A stretch of DNA of 64,000 nt from positions 1 through 64,000 of the forward strand of contig CAUYLG010021559.1 of NCBI GenBank assembly GCA_963573385.1. Reading direction: 5' to 3'. The translations under genes were made by a program, and so were the position numbers. The stretch is from Cacajao melanocephalus. Its lineage: Eukaryota > Chordata > Mammalia > Primates > Pitheciidae. The notes beneath the pieces are model-generated. The model saw only the letters and a list, made by a program, of their open reading frames with translations. It was not told the DNA's origin and did no database searches. Numbering within the stretch: the stretch's first letter is position 1; each line of letters opens with the position of its first letter. Of the stretch, positions 13,111-25,585 are shown one piece after another.

Positions 13111-15658
13111 CCCACAAACGTCGTATGATTCAGGTGACACTCACAAACACTGAAGTAATTCAGAGAAAGGTTAAATGATGGTGGTAATCACAGGACTTGT
13201 ATGGAGGAAGAAGTAGATCTTGAAAGTATCCGACCTCTACTTATATAATATATAAATATATATTACATAAATAAATACTTAAAATAAATAAATAGATGTG
13301 AGATTGTTGGAAGTGTAAGATGGGGCAGAAGACTGAGCAAAGACAAGGAGACAGCAAAATGGGTGGATAAGTTTACTGAAGAAGTAATAAGAGGAAGGGC
13401 CTTAGTAAACAGAGTGACTGTGCTGAAAGAATACGAGAGAAATGGACTTCAATTTTTTAAGGTAGAGGAATGATAATTTCTGTTTTAAGAAGTTGAATTT
13501 AACAGCAGGATTCAAGGTGAGTTTTGAAATCAAGTAAGACCAGAGATTAAGGAGCACAACTAAGATGTCTTTGCAGCAATCTAGGCTTAAAATGGCAAAG
13601 GCCCAAACTCATAGTAGCTATGAAAGTGGAAAGCAATGGCCCTGAGAGAAACTGCAGGAAAACTGGCAAGACTCGGTGATTCTCAGGTAATAGATGGGGA
13701 TGAAAGAATGATCAAAGTTTGAGGGAAGTCAAAGGAGAAACAAGAGAAAGGAGATAAACATGATATGAAAGTTTTAAAAGTGAACTCACTGTATTCTCTG
13801 TACTTATTTCATGTTCATTTATTCTTGGGGTACTTTCTATATGTCAATCTTCGTCAATATTACGTGTCCTAAATTGTATATTCCCAGAGAACTGGGACCC
13901 ATTCAGTAGCCTTTTCAGTATAAATCCTGGCAGACAACTATGTATAAATAGGCTGTACATTATTTAGCCCTTTGTTATGACATTTTCAAACTTACCGAAA
14001 ATCCAAGAGAATGTATGATGATAATCCCCACGTACCCATTATCTACTTCCAACTTTAGGTAGGACTTTTTGATAGCAACACAGGCACACACAGTTGAGGA
14101 TTTGTATGCTTACTATATATACTATATTTAGACAGAAAGACACACTGTATACAATCCATGATTATTAAAGACGCTTTAGAAAATATATACATAAAAGGAC
14201 CTCACTACCCGGACAACCATTATAAACAGTTTAGGTCACAATTCAATCTTAATGGAAGATTTACTACAGAATAAAATAAGTAAGAGTGTGTTCTGTAACA
14301 AATGCTATATCTGTATCTAACATACTGTGATAACTCTCAATAACAATGCTAAACTACAAAGCATATCAGATAATTGTTCACAATTGTAAATGCTCTTTTT
14401 TTCTCTAGCTTAATGTTTTAAGAATTATGTCTTTAAATGAAAGTGCAAGTCTATATCCAGATATTTTAAGTGTCTTTTTCAATTTAAAGTTCAATAACAC
14501 TTATAATGTGTGAAATTAAATGGAAATTTGAATAAATATTAATTGCATCATTAATTCAATGTTATAATTAAACACAAACTTTTTCATAGGGCGTATTTGA
14601 CCCCAAGTCATAAAAGAGGATATGAATATATATTTTGCAACTTCCATAAATGGGCTCTCAATGCATAATAGTGAACTTGAGTCATATATACGGAAATGAA
14701 TAATTGTCATCTAATAGCATATTTCTTCTGCTCTGTAAATCCTAATTATATTTATATTCATTGGTAACCATAGGGGTGGTGATTGCTCTTCTTAAATAAA
14801 TCTCATTGCACATGTATGCCAGCTAAGATTACACAAACGTAAGTTGCACTTTGTGTTTCTCTTTCTGTAAATACTTTTCAATTGCTGATTTTGACATTTG
14901 CGAGCTTTGAAGCTTACTATCAGTGAACATAGTAATCATTCTTGTTCTTTGTGTAAGCTGTTTGAAAGGTGTAGCTAATGAATAAAGCCCAAGGACAGGC
15001 TTTTTAGTCATGGGAAAGCCAAGAATTATTTCTTCATTTGAACTACTTGTTTTTGTGTCTTTCTAAAAAGTAGACTCCCCACAATGAGATTTAAATTGCA
15101 TGAGAAAATGTGTTCTCTTTAATTACTGTGGAGTACTAATGAAAATTGTAGTATTTTGTTATAAATGCACATATTGAGAGATCCCAATGAAACCTCTAGA
15201 GAAAGAAGTAGCTGTTTTCTGTGGGTGCTTTCTGGTGTTTTTATACAAGCTGAAAAGAAAACCTAAAAATTTGTAACTGGTTGGAGTGCATTTTGTTGAA
15301 TAGCATATAACTTGATCAAGCACATTTAATGAAACTAATAAAATAATTGTGTTTCCAAAAACCACACATTTACACTATTCACTTTGTAAATTCCCAGTGC
15401 AGATTAACTAATGACTGTTGTGGAAGACTGTGGAATCTGATGATCTTACTTTCATTAATGGGACCCCAGTTTAATTGAACCAGAGAATCAGATCTGGTTA
15501 TTGAAGTTGAGCATTCAGCTACTAGTGACAAGATGCAGTGGTCCACGAAGCACAAATCAAAACTAGTAATTTACTTAAAAATTACAAGGCAGTCTTCCCA
15601 AATGCCCTCCTGTCCACAGCAGCCATCTTATTGGATTTTTACTCCTTTTTAAGTCAGA

Positions 15659-15758
15659 GTAAATGACTTAAAACAATTGCAAATGGATAAATTAATGCAT
15701 CAAGCTAAGTAAATGACATAGCACAATTGCAAATGGATAAATTAATGCATCAAGCAAA
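15659..15758. repeat. 50-bp tandem duplication (two copies)
   Basis: Two adjacent 50-bp copies share 'acaattgcaaatggataaat' and 'taatgcatcaagc'. Copy 1 is 15659-15708 and copy 2 is 15709-15758. About 47 of 50 positions agree. The differences cluster in the 'gacttaaaac' versus 'gacatagcac' segment. Confidence 0.9.
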
Positions 15759-16374
15759 ACACATGAAATAATCATCTAACTATTTTTGGCAGTTGTGAAA
15801 TCCTTATTAAAAATTCTTCTTTTGGTTATACACTATGAAAGCAAGATTCAAATTTTTTAAAATCCACTGTGATGTAGGATAACCTAAAAGGAAAAGGAGT
15901 TAGATTCTGACTTCAGAATAAACTAAGACACTCATTAATTTCTTCTTTTCTAAACTCAGACTTTTGCTTAGCCTTGTCTTAGGATTGTTGGTTGAAGAGA
16001 TCTCACAATTTTTAATTCCAAGATGTGATAATTCAAAATAAACTCTTTGTCATCTCTTACGTTTGAATCATGTATCCCCTTTCCTATCTTCAATAAAAGT
16101 GAAACGTAACTAATGACATTCCTTCGTTTAAAAAATGTTAAGTGTAAAATAATATCCATTAAATATGGATCTTATTGATCAATATCTGTGGAATCTTACA
16201 GAAAAATATCAAAAACCATTTATAGAGTGAATTTTAATTTTTCTGTAAATTTTCTGCCAAATATTGAAAGAACTTTAATAATATAAAACATAATATTAAA
16301 TGTATTTAGTCAGTTTGACAATTGTGTTACTTTAGCAGGATTGACTCATACCTACCTTTACATTTCTTTTTTAG

Positions 16375-16760
16375 ATGTTTATGACTACATTGCTTGTAAT
16401 AGCAAAAACCCGGAGACAAACTACTTGTGTACAGTAGGGAATTGACTCAATAACCACACAATAAGATATCATTGCAGTTTTACCAAGAATGATCTGCCCT
16501 GCCTGTGATGGCCTGGAAAGGTCTCAAAGCTGTGTCAGTCAGTGAAAAATAGAAACCAAGAATGCTGTTTCAGTACGGTCTCATTGATAGAAATAAAAGA
16601 TAGTTACCTATGTATGATATATGCATAAATTTTTTTAAGGAAACAGGAAACTTGATAATTACCTTTAAGAACAGGGACTAGTGGAGATAGGAGCAGTGAG
16701 ATAAGCCTTTTACTTATAGTTTTATATCCTTCTCTATTACAGAATTTTAATTTTCCAATT
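16375..16760 (+). mobile_element. Old L1 (L1ME-like) 3' end, sense
   Basis: The phrase 'gtaatagcaaaaacccggag', then 'cacacaataagatatcattg' and 'ctcattgatagaaataaaag', is the pattern of the old L1ME ORF2 end and 3' UTR. It is strongly diverged and has no usable frame. Confidence 0.65.
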
Positions 16761-17239
16761 ATATTCATGATTTATGTCAATGATTGTATTATGTCAGAGT
16801 AATTATGGGACATTCCTAGTTTCTTCTTTATACTTTTCTGTATGTTGAAAAATTCTAAGACTTGTTATAAAATTAAAATATATTTCTCTGTTTATTATCA
16901 ATATTTTAATTAAAATATTTAATAAGGAGGAAATCCAGAATTATTAGCAAAGTCTATGTATAGTTAAATATTAAACAACTTTTAAATTTATGGTTTAATA
17001 GGGAAATATATAATGTATGGTTATCTATACTATATCAGTATGAATTTTGAGATATTTTAGTTGAACTGTGACTTTTCAGATACTTTTTCACTACTGGTGA
17101 ACTCAGGGCTATAATAATCAATACCCTCCATCAACCCCCAAGACACTTTTTCTGTCACATCACCCAGTTTTTACTTTCAGCACAGCATTTATCGCTACCT
17201 GATATTTTCCTATTTACTTTTTTACTTCCTTATTGCTAT

Positions 17240-17375
17240 CTCCCTCACTAGAATATAAGCCTGAAAACTGCAGGGTCCCATTTATTGTTGTATTCCTAGT
17301 ACCTAGCTCAATGCTTAGTACTTGCCAGGAGCTCAGTAAATATTTATTGATTGAGTAATTAAATGAATGAATGAA
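17240..17375 (+). mobile_element. L2 3' end fragment
   Basis: 'ctcactagaatataagcctg', 'gtattcctagtacctagctc' and 'gctcagtaaatatttattga' give the typical L2 3'-UTR signature on the plus strand. Confidence 0.75.
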
Positions 17376-17439
17376 ATACTAGCCAAATGATTTGAGCAGA
17401 TAAGGGTATTTAGCAATAAATCATCATCATTATAATCAG

Positions 17440-17880
17440 AGCTACCATTTAGTAGTTTTTATTGTGTTCTAAGCACTGAACCCTTTACATAGTTTGTGCA
17501 TTTAATCCTCTCTCGCACCCTTTTATGTAGATACCATCATAATCACCCTTTTATGATTGATACATAATAATTGTACATATTTGTGGTATACAACATGATA
17601 TTTTAATGCATGTATAAACTGTGTAATAATCAAATCAGAGAAGTTAACATATCCATCACCTTGAGTATTTATTATTTCTTGGTGATGAGAATTCAAAACC
17701 TTTCTTCTAGCTGTTTTGAAATATACAATATTGTTTACTCAATAATCACCATTTTGTAGATGAGGAAACTGAGGCTTGCAAAGATCAAGTAGTGAGCAGT
17801 GGGCCTGGGATTTGACCAGGCAGGCTGCTTTCAGAGGTGCATTCTTAACTGCTGACTCCCTTTAAGCAATTTCTTATTAC
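17440..17880 (-). mobile_element. MIR SINE, antisense, split by a small L1 insertion
   Basis: The left part reads 'ttgtgttctaagcactgaac' and 'gcatttaatcctctctcgca'. The right part resumes with 'attttgtagatgaggaaact' and 'gaggcttgcaaagatcaagt'. Together these are one reverse-complement MIR interrupted at 17548-17741. Confidence 0.75.
17548..17741 (-). mobile_element. Short antisense L1 3'-UTR fragment with 9-bp flanking repeat
   Basis: 'gattgatacataataattgt', 'acatatttgtggtatacaac' and 'tcttctagctgttttgaaat' match the reverse complement of L1MA/L1MB 3' UTR. The sequence ataatcacc flanks it at 17539-17547 and 17742-17750, consistent with a target-site duplication inside the MIR. Confidence 0.7.
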
Positions 17881-18901
17881 CATAATAGTTTTAAGCATCA
17901 TTTTCTTAGAAAGCCTTCTTCTCTTCTTCTCTTGCCCTATTTCCAAGCCCAAGTGATGGAAATTATCTACCATGGCTCGTAAACAAGCTGTGCTGGTTAT
18001 CCAAAATGGAAAGTTTTCTTGAAATTATAAACTTGTTTCCCTAAAAAAAAGTTTATTTGCTCATTAAGAGTAAAGAAAAAAAGTAGGCCAATTCTGACTT
18101 TTTAATAAATTAAGAGTTTATGAAGAAAAGCAATATCCTGTGCTTTATTACTTTTTATCTTGTCTAAATATCCTAACTTTACACACAAATGATATTTATA
18201 CATTGTCTAAGGCCCTACTCCAGTTCAGAGGAGAAAAAGATCTAATTTTAGTTTTTAATATTATTTTATTGCCTTTCAAAAGGTGTCTTAAACTTTTTAT
18301 TAATGAGGTAAGGCTAAGGTCTGGTTTTAATTATTTGCAAAATTTGAAGACATTTTAATTGCGCAGGGCCCTTCCTGCTTTAGTCATTTGCCTATTTGCT
18401 TTTCTTTTCATCGTGCTTTCTGGGTTTACAGACTGAGAGTCCTCCAACAGGTCTAAAAATGTTTTTAATTAAAATACTTTGCATTGGGCATGCATTCTCA
18501 AATTAGCCACAGTTGCCCTACATTCCACATGTGCCTGCTTGCCATGTGTGTGTTACCTGCCTGGCACTGAAGCCACTTCATTTTGCCCTGCTCCCTTTTT
18601 CCTGCCCTCCCTGGTCCCCACAGCCCTATTTTTCCCCTCTGAAAATGGATATTATGGTATTATGTTCTGTGTTGGATTCCTCATAAACCCCATTTGTCCT
18701 CATCACATGCACTGAATTATCATATTCATGCAGTTTTGATACTTAATATATGTAATCATTAATAAACCCAGTTTTTCAGGTAGCAAAACAAAAATTTTAA
18801 GTTAGATAGCTTTACAAAATTGCACAGAAAATAAGTGGGTATGGGAAGAATCCGCTTCAATGACCTCCTGATCCACAGAGGGCATCATCATATGTGGTTA
18901 A

Positions 18902-18938
18902 AAACACACACCCACACACACACACACACACACACACT
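18902..18938. repeat. (CA)n microsatellite
   Basis: A run of alternating CA interrupted once by 'ccc' near 18910. Likely length-polymorphic. Confidence 0.95.
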
Positions 18939-19204
18939 CTAAGAGGCATTCGGGCACTTGGCTTCTGAGCCCCCTGCTCTAAGTGTGGACAGATCTCTAA
19001 ACATTGTGAGCCTGTTTCTTCTTCTGTGGACATGGAATTATAATACTGCACAGGTGATTGGAAATTGCAGAGAGACTGAGTATATATCCTGATATTCATC
19101 ACCCTTTAAGTCTCAAGTTGAAAGTTATTACCCTGACCCGAACAACTAGATACCAAGCTCCTGTTAAACACACTTAGAACCTTTCGAACTGTTCCTTCAT
19201 AGCT

Positions 19205-19380
19205 CTTATCACAGCTATAATCATGTAGTTATTTATAAATTACTTGTCTTAACATCCATCTGCCCCATTAGACTATGAGCTCTTTGAAGGACGTGGCTGT
19301 GTCCACCTTACTCCCTGTCTTACACAGTACTAGAGCAATACCTCCCCGACCAAGTGCCTAGTCACTACTCAAAGTGTGGA
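19205..19380 (+). mobile_element. L2-like 3' fragment
   Basis: 'cccattagactatgagctct', 'ttgaaggacgtggctgtgtc' and 'cttacacagtactagagcaa' follow the L2 3' pattern (minimum identity, plus strand). Ends are approximate. Confidence 0.6.
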
Positions 19381-19469
19381 TAAAGAAAGGCGTAAATGAC
19401 TGTCAACAGAGTTTGTAAACTGTTAAGCACAATTCATGATGAAAGGTATTAATAGCATATTTACTAGGT

Positions 19470-19655
19470 ATTAGTAACATATTACTCCCTACTGGGCACA
19501 GCATTTAACATGTTAACATGCATTGTTTCATGAACTCTAACAAAAAATGCCATGACTTCAGTACTATTAGTATCCCGATCTTATGGATGAAGAGATGAGG
19601 TTTAGAAAGGTCAAGTACCTTGTCTAAAATAATACTGCTGTACAAAATCAGCCTT
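19470..19655 (-). mobile_element. MIR SINE fragment, antisense
   Basis: 'ggcacagcatttaacatgtt' followed by 'ttatggatgaagagatgagg' and 'tttagaaaggtcaagtacct' matches diverged reverse-complement MIR. Confidence 0.6.
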
Positions 19656-21649
19656 TTTTGCATTTGATGCATTCTTAATAACAATGAACATATACTACAA
19701 TGAAAAGTAATCCAATTCAAAGTCTGGGCTTTTGGTACCAGCTTTAATTCTGATTTGATTATTAGATAATAGATGTAAGTCTTGAGCATGACCCCTCAGT
19801 GATTAGAGTTGAAAATTCAGCAGGTTTTTCTGGTTAAGCTTTGAAAACCGTGCAAACTTAAATGGTGATAATAATTAGAACATTGTATCTTGAGACAAAA
19901 ATGAATATTTATTTTTCTAAAAGACAATTAGAGAGTAGACCCTCAGGTTTTACAATCTAACTACAAAGGCATGTACCCCTCAGTAAAATAGCAGAATAAT
20001 TAATGGTAACATCTCTGACCTACACCAAGTTCATTTTCTGCAAACTCAAGAAAATGAAATGCCTAGAGCATGACTTTAATCTAATCTTGATTTTTAACCT
20101 TATATTATGCATATTGATATCAGCTCTTAAAAGAGCTCCTCTTAGAATTCAAAAGCATGCATTTCTGCTTGTAGTTTTCTTTTATTAAGAATTTTCTCAT
20201 TATGGAAACTTCGTCTCTTCTACTTTTTATTTTAGAAACCAAAGTTCTAAATAACTTTTCTTAGTAGATGTTAATTAGGACCCGATTATGGTAGATGCAT
20301 AGCACAATACATATTTATAGAGATAATTGTGACAATATGATTATACACAGATTTATTAAAGTGAAGCAGGATTTAAGAATTGGTGTGTTCATTATAATAA
20401 CAAGTTTAACGAGGTCTATTAATTAAAGAGACACTAAATAGTGGAATATTGGTATACTTTGTGGAAAATAAAATGTACCAAAATGTGCAGAATTTTTAAA
20501 AATAAGCATTAATTTAAATATGCTGTGGTAGATTACTCTTTAAAGAAATTCCATAGTAGATAGGATTATGAAATACAGAATGTCTGTTTTCTGTGATTTA
20601 GGGGATGATAGCATATCAGGTGTGTGTGCATCTTTAATAGACTTTGGGTGTCCACTACTAAGCAAGAGATTCCTTAAGAAATTTGAAGTATTTAGGAGTT
20701 TTAATTTTGTTAATAACTATGAACTGGTTAATGTGTTCATTTTGTCAAATTTTAGTTGGAACTGTGTCAGTATGATTTCTAATATACTCACTCCCCACAA
20801 AAGTTCTATTTAATTTTTAATCTTCCATAATTTTGGTGAGATTTATCCATTACCTACAGTGTGCTAAGCTGGGCTCAGCTGATGGAGGTACATACAGTGC
20901 CAAATTTATGGTCTTTCTATAAATAACTTACATTAATTGAGAGGAAACTTGCCTATAGATAAAGAATATGATAAAACATCAGGAAATTGTTCTTATAAAA
21001 TATTTGAACAGAAAAATAGGCCCTTATTTGAACATTGAGTTCCTAGGATTGGAAGAGAGAAGAAAGGCCCTGTGCTGGTACAGAACTCCTTCCCAGGCCC
21101 ACACCATGTCCCATATAGCCCCTCAGTACTCTCAGCAGCCATTTTTCTCTGACAAAATTAACATTTGAGAAACAGCCTAGAATTTGTTTTACTTAGTCAC
21201 AAAAGGCACAAATTTTGACTATAATAGATTTTTCCAGTTGGTCTGGAATGTGAGTGTCATTTCTTCCTATTGTCAATTGTGAGAGACTAACTTTTGTTGA
21301 CTCCAGTTGGATGTTTATAAATGGCTGGTTAAAAAAAAAATACATATACACACATAGCCAAGTCTATGTGGTGACACTAGGAAATTTCATGTGCAATCGA
21401 ATAGCATCTGATTGTGGTGCCGTAGCACTGCAGCTGTTGAGAGTTTCATCATTTATGTGAACATCAGTGTCTTGTTCATTGGTATCCCTTCTCTCTCATC
21501 CCTCACATCCTGGAGTTGCCTAGACCTGTCCAGTCTTCCTTTTTGATTCACACATAAAACCCCCGGGTAGATTTCTCTTAAAATGAAATTCAAACCTTAG
21601 TTAGACATATTTGAGTCATTTAATCCAACTTCCCTTCTGACTCATTTCA

Positions 21650-22560
21650 TTTAACAATTCATTCATTTTGCTCAGCAAGGAACTATTATGTGCCTATTCT
21701 GTGTCAAGCACTGGGCTAGGAGCTGGCAGTTCAGGGTGACAAAAGCAAGCCACTGAGTTTATATCTACTGAATCACACATTAATTAGAGAATCCCATGGA
21801 CACGTGTAAAAGTTCAATTCTGACAAGTTCTATGAGGGAAAGTTTATGGAAGGGCCTATATTAGAGGAACTTATTAATCAGGAAGGTCTGCAAAGACTTG
21901 TCTGAGGAAGTGATATGTGAGCTGAGGCATAAAGGCCAAGAAGGAAAGGAAAAGCCTTCACGCAGGAACAGCATGCACAGACAGTCTGGCAGGCAGAAAG
22001 AACTGAGAAGGCCCATCTGCCAAGAGAGCAGAAAATGAAAGGTATAAGACACTAAGACATGTCAGAATATGCAGGGTTTTGTGGGCAACGTTAAGAGCTT
22101 TTTGTCTTACTCCTGAGAGCAGCAGGGATGTCACTGAAGAACTTTAAGTGAAGGGAAGAGAATGACTCAATTAGATTTATGTTTGTATAAAACTTCTCTG
22201 TCTGCATTTTGGAGGAGGGATGGCATGGGGCACCAGAGTGGACACAGTAAGTCACGTGAGAGGCTTTGTCATCATCCAAAAGGAGGAGGGTGGCTTGGTT
22301 GGATGTCAGTGCTGGTGGAGGAGATGGAAGGAAGCAGACATGGATTAGATATGGAGAGACTGGGGGAAGGTGTCAAGCATGACACCTGGATTCTGACTTT
22401 TCAAACTGGATGGATTGTAGTTCATTCATTAGACCAAGTTTCCAGTTTGAAGTGCCTTTGAGACACTGAAGAGGAGCTGGTAAAGAGGCTACTGGGTGTA
22501 AGGAATGGAGCTCAGAAGAGAGGCCTAGGATAAGAGATATAAATTAGGGAGTCATCTGAT
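21650..22560 (-). mobile_element. Long L2 fragment, antisense (about 900 bp)
   Basis: Starts with the reverse complement of the L2 3' end ('gtgcctattctgtgtcaagc', 'actgggctaggagctggcag'). It continues through 'tgaggaagtgatatgtgagc', 'ggaacagcatgcacagacag', 'atgcagggttttgtgggcaa' and 'gatataaattagggagtcat'. All are collinear with the reverse complement of L2. Unusually long for L2. A 99-aa open frame at 22162-22461 lies inside it and is not a gene. Confidence 0.7.
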
Positions 22561-22573
22561 GTCTGAATCTGCC

Positions 22574-22667
22574 TGACAGCATCCAGAATAGCTATCCAGA
22601 CTTCTGCTTGAGGACCTGCCTTACAGCATCCAGCATAGCTATGCAGACTTCTGCTTGAGCACCTTCA
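22574..22667. repeat. 47-bp tandem duplication (two copies)
   Basis: Two adjacent copies (22574-22620 and 22621-22667) share 'acagcatccag', 'atagctat' and 'cagacttctgcttgag'. They differ at a handful of positions. Confidence 0.85.
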
Positions 22668-23587
22668 ACAACCACCTCAACAACCAGACATGTTTAGAGA
22701 GAGATGACCCTTATATTGGACTCAAAGCTTCCTGAAGTAAATTCTACTCATTAGTTCTGATTCTGCCCTTTAGACAAGTGGAATTTCTCTCCTACCTAAT
22801 AGGGCTTCAAAGAATTTCAGGAAAACTGATATGGTATATAGCTCCTCACCACTTCAACATCTACCTCATGTCTTCTGTCCAGCAAAAATTCTTTCGGTTC
22901 ACTTCAGCGATCTAGCCCCTGCCCATATCTTCAGATTTATTTATTACAAACAAAACAGATCCACACACCCATACGTACACACAGTACTTCCAGTCAGACC
23001 TAAATACCTGGATCTTGCTGAGTATGGTATATTTTTACAAACCTGTGTGTCTTTTCTTACGCCAATGCATGGGAGTGGTTTTTAATCCCCTTAGCTCTGC
23101 AGCAGAGGCTAATGAGACAAACTAACTAGCTATAGGAATTTTTGCAGGGAGTAGGTCAGACAGGAAGTGGCCAGTAGCTCATAGATGTCCAGGACTGGCG
23201 GGAAAATGTGGACTTGTGAGTAATATTACAATATCACTCATTGTAATATTTAAGTTGATTCTGTCTTACAAGTGGGTCACAGCAGAAGGCTTTCTAGTTA
23301 AGGGCCATCACTCCCACCTGCCCTGTTAGTCAGAGGAGGCTAATTGCAGTCACAAAGAACCCCTCAGTTGTAGTCCAATCAGGAGTTCCTTGGGAAGCCT
23401 GTTATGTGGTCATTCAGGGATCTGCATCTAGTGGCTTCCCTGAAACCCTTAAAGTCCTCCATAAGATCTTGTGCATCTTGTCAGGAGGTGAGGGAATAGA
23501 GAGCATGGGGGATTCTGCTGGGGGCTTTAGGGACCAGGAAATGGCTGAAACATCTCATAGTCCATTAGCCAGAATTCAGTCACATGG

Positions 23588-23878
23588 GTCTGGTGCGGTG
23601 GCTCACACCTGTAATCCCAACATATTGGGAGGCCAAGGCGGGCCAATCACCTGAGGTCAGAAGTTGGAGACCAGCCTGGCCAACATGGTGAAACCCCATC
23701 TCTACTAAAAATACAAAAATTAGCCAGACATGGTGACTTGTGGCTGTAGTCCCAGTTGTTCAGGAAGTTGAGGCACAAGAATCGCTTGAACCTAGGAGGC
23801 AGAGGTTGCAGTGAGCCAAGAACACACCACTGCACTCCAGCCTGGGTGACAAAGCAAGCCTCTGTCTCAAAAAAAAAA
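23588..23878 (+). mobile_element. AluS-like SINE with 17-bp target-site duplication
   Basis: A full dimeric Alu runs from 'gtctggtgcggtggctcaca' to a short A-tail. 'agaattcagtcacatgg' at 23571-23587 is repeated as 'agaattcagtcatgtgg' at 23879-23895, so 15 of 17 match. Confidence 0.95.
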
Positions 23879-24004
23879 AGAATTCAGTCATGTGGCCCAT
23901 GTAACTAACTGCAGGGAATGCTCAGAAACATAATTTAGCTGTGTGTGCAGAAAGGAAGGCAGCAGGATTTGGTCAGCACATCTGCCCTATGCTGAAGGTT
24001 ATCT

Positions 24005-24415
24005 TTCTCCCTAAAACCTTCAAGGATTCCTTGTTACCTACCAAATTTAGAATAGGCTCTTCACATTTTAAGTCTCTTTTCAGTATGACCCTAGCCTCTT
24101 CTTCCAGCTAAACCAGCTACACCATCTTCTTCCAGCTAAACCATCCTGACTCCCAAGCACACCGTGCCCTTCCCTTCTTCCATGCCTTTACTCCAGTACT
24201 TTCTCCTGCCTAGGGCATCCTACATCTCTTATTCTTGAAATTGTATCAGTTGTTCATGGTCCATGAAGAGGTCACTTATTCTTCATTCCCACTGGTCTGC
24301 CTTACGTTGGTGACCTGTTTACTGGTCTTATCCCCGTCTCCAGGCTCCATTTTGTGTCACAGCCTCTAGGAAATGCCTGAGAGAGTACTCAGTTAAATAT
24401 TTGTTCAGTTGAGTT
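24005..24415 (+). mobile_element. L2 fragment, sense
   Basis: 'aaaccttcaaggattccttg', 'tagaataggctcttcacatt', 'cttctccatgccttta'-like text at about 24175-24190 and 'catgaagaggtcacttattc' are collinear with L2. It includes a 28-bp local duplication of 'tcttcttccagctaaacca' at 24097 and 24125. Confidence 0.6.
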
Positions 24416-24504
24416 GAATAACTTTATTTAAATTATTTCCTTAAAAAGAAAATAAGATATATTTTTTTAGTAGCTTTTCCTTTTTTTTTTTTTTTAAGAA
24501 ACAC

Positions 24505-24650
24505 TTTGTGGTAGTGGTTCTCAAATGATGGCGAGTATAAAAATTACTTGGGGGAACTTATTAAAAGTATTGTGATACCTCCAAGATTTTAATTCTATAC
24601 ATCTTATATCTCTGATGTTGGGCCCTAGTATCCGTGTTTTTAATAAGTGC
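24505..24650. mobile_element. MER5A-like hAT DNA transposon relic
   Basis: 'tagtggttctcaaatgatgg' on the left, then 'acttgggggaacttattaaa', 'ttggg ccctagtatccgtgt' and 'ttttaataagtgctgacgag', follow MER5A across its length. Confidence 0.7.
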
Positions 24651-25585
24651 TGACGAGGAGGGAGGATTTGGATCCCGTGGCACCTGGACTGGATTTTCAG
24701 AAAAATTGCAATGTGATGTTGGTCATTACATCCATTAATGGACTGTTATTACCTTCCTTTAACAAAACAGATCAGTTCATTAACAGAGGAACAGGTAGTG
24801 CACGGAACAGTAAAAATCAAGATGTTTGTCATATCGCCTTTGGATCCAAAGTTCTTGGGCCATCTCCACTCTCTGGCAGAAGGAATAACATGAGGATATC
24901 CAGCGAGGTAGGAGCAAGGTTTGAAGAGTTTATCTAAGCACGATTGACCTGGTAAGGGAAGACTTTCTTCCCCTTGTAGTGGGAGGGAGGGAGAGACAGA
25001 CAGACAGACACGACATGCCAAAAGCAGAAGGCATGAATAAATTTGGAACAGAACTTCTGGATTTTAAAAGACTTCAAAAGTGTTTCCTTTGTATCATGTC
25101 ACATAATTAACATTTTCAAGTATTCTTTTCATTAAATATGTTCACAAAATTTAAAGGCAAATATAGGTGAGCATGTTTTGCCCTCTCCTTCAGAGAAAGA
25201 GTTGGATCATAACCGGACACCTTACGATGAACAGATTCTCAAATGTTAGGTTTTTTATTTTTAATTTCCTCTGAATTTCTGACATATGCAGTGATTTTTA
25301 ATTCAGCTTCTACCTACTGAAGATGGAGTGTAGCAAATAAGCACATTTTAATTTTTGTGTCTAGGAGACTTGCATGTCTTCTATTTTATCTCATTATTTT
25401 TCTCTTTCCATTTCTAATTTTCTATAATAATTTCCCTTTCCCTCACTTCTTAACCTCATTTTCTCTAGTTTTTTTCTCACTCTTCATTGGTCCAAATATT
25501 ATTTTGTCTATGTAGCTTCTAAAGAAAACAAATATAGTGGCTATATTCTAAAATGTACAGATTCATTCCTTATCTTTACAGACAG

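Larger units (their letters stand above)
12310..25585 (+). other. Intron between exons A and B (13.3 kb)
   Basis: Starts with gtacac and ends with 'tatctttacagacag'. It holds MER5A, MIR, L1, L2 and Alu relics listed separately. The long stretches 13111-15650, 15760-16374 and 19660-21650 show nothing I can name apart from low-complexity AT-rich patches. Confidence 0.75.

Noticed and set aside
14030..14200. Possible MER or L1 relic ('atgataatccccacgtaccc')
   Set aside because: Resemblance to the L1-type phrase 'tacccaccacccagattcaa' is too weak to call without alignment.
18857..19102. 81-aa minus-strand frame
   Set aside because: Driven by the (CA)n tract, which gives a Cys-Val repeat; not coding.
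22162..22461. 99-aa plus-strand frame
   Set aside because: Lies entirely within an antisense L2 relic.
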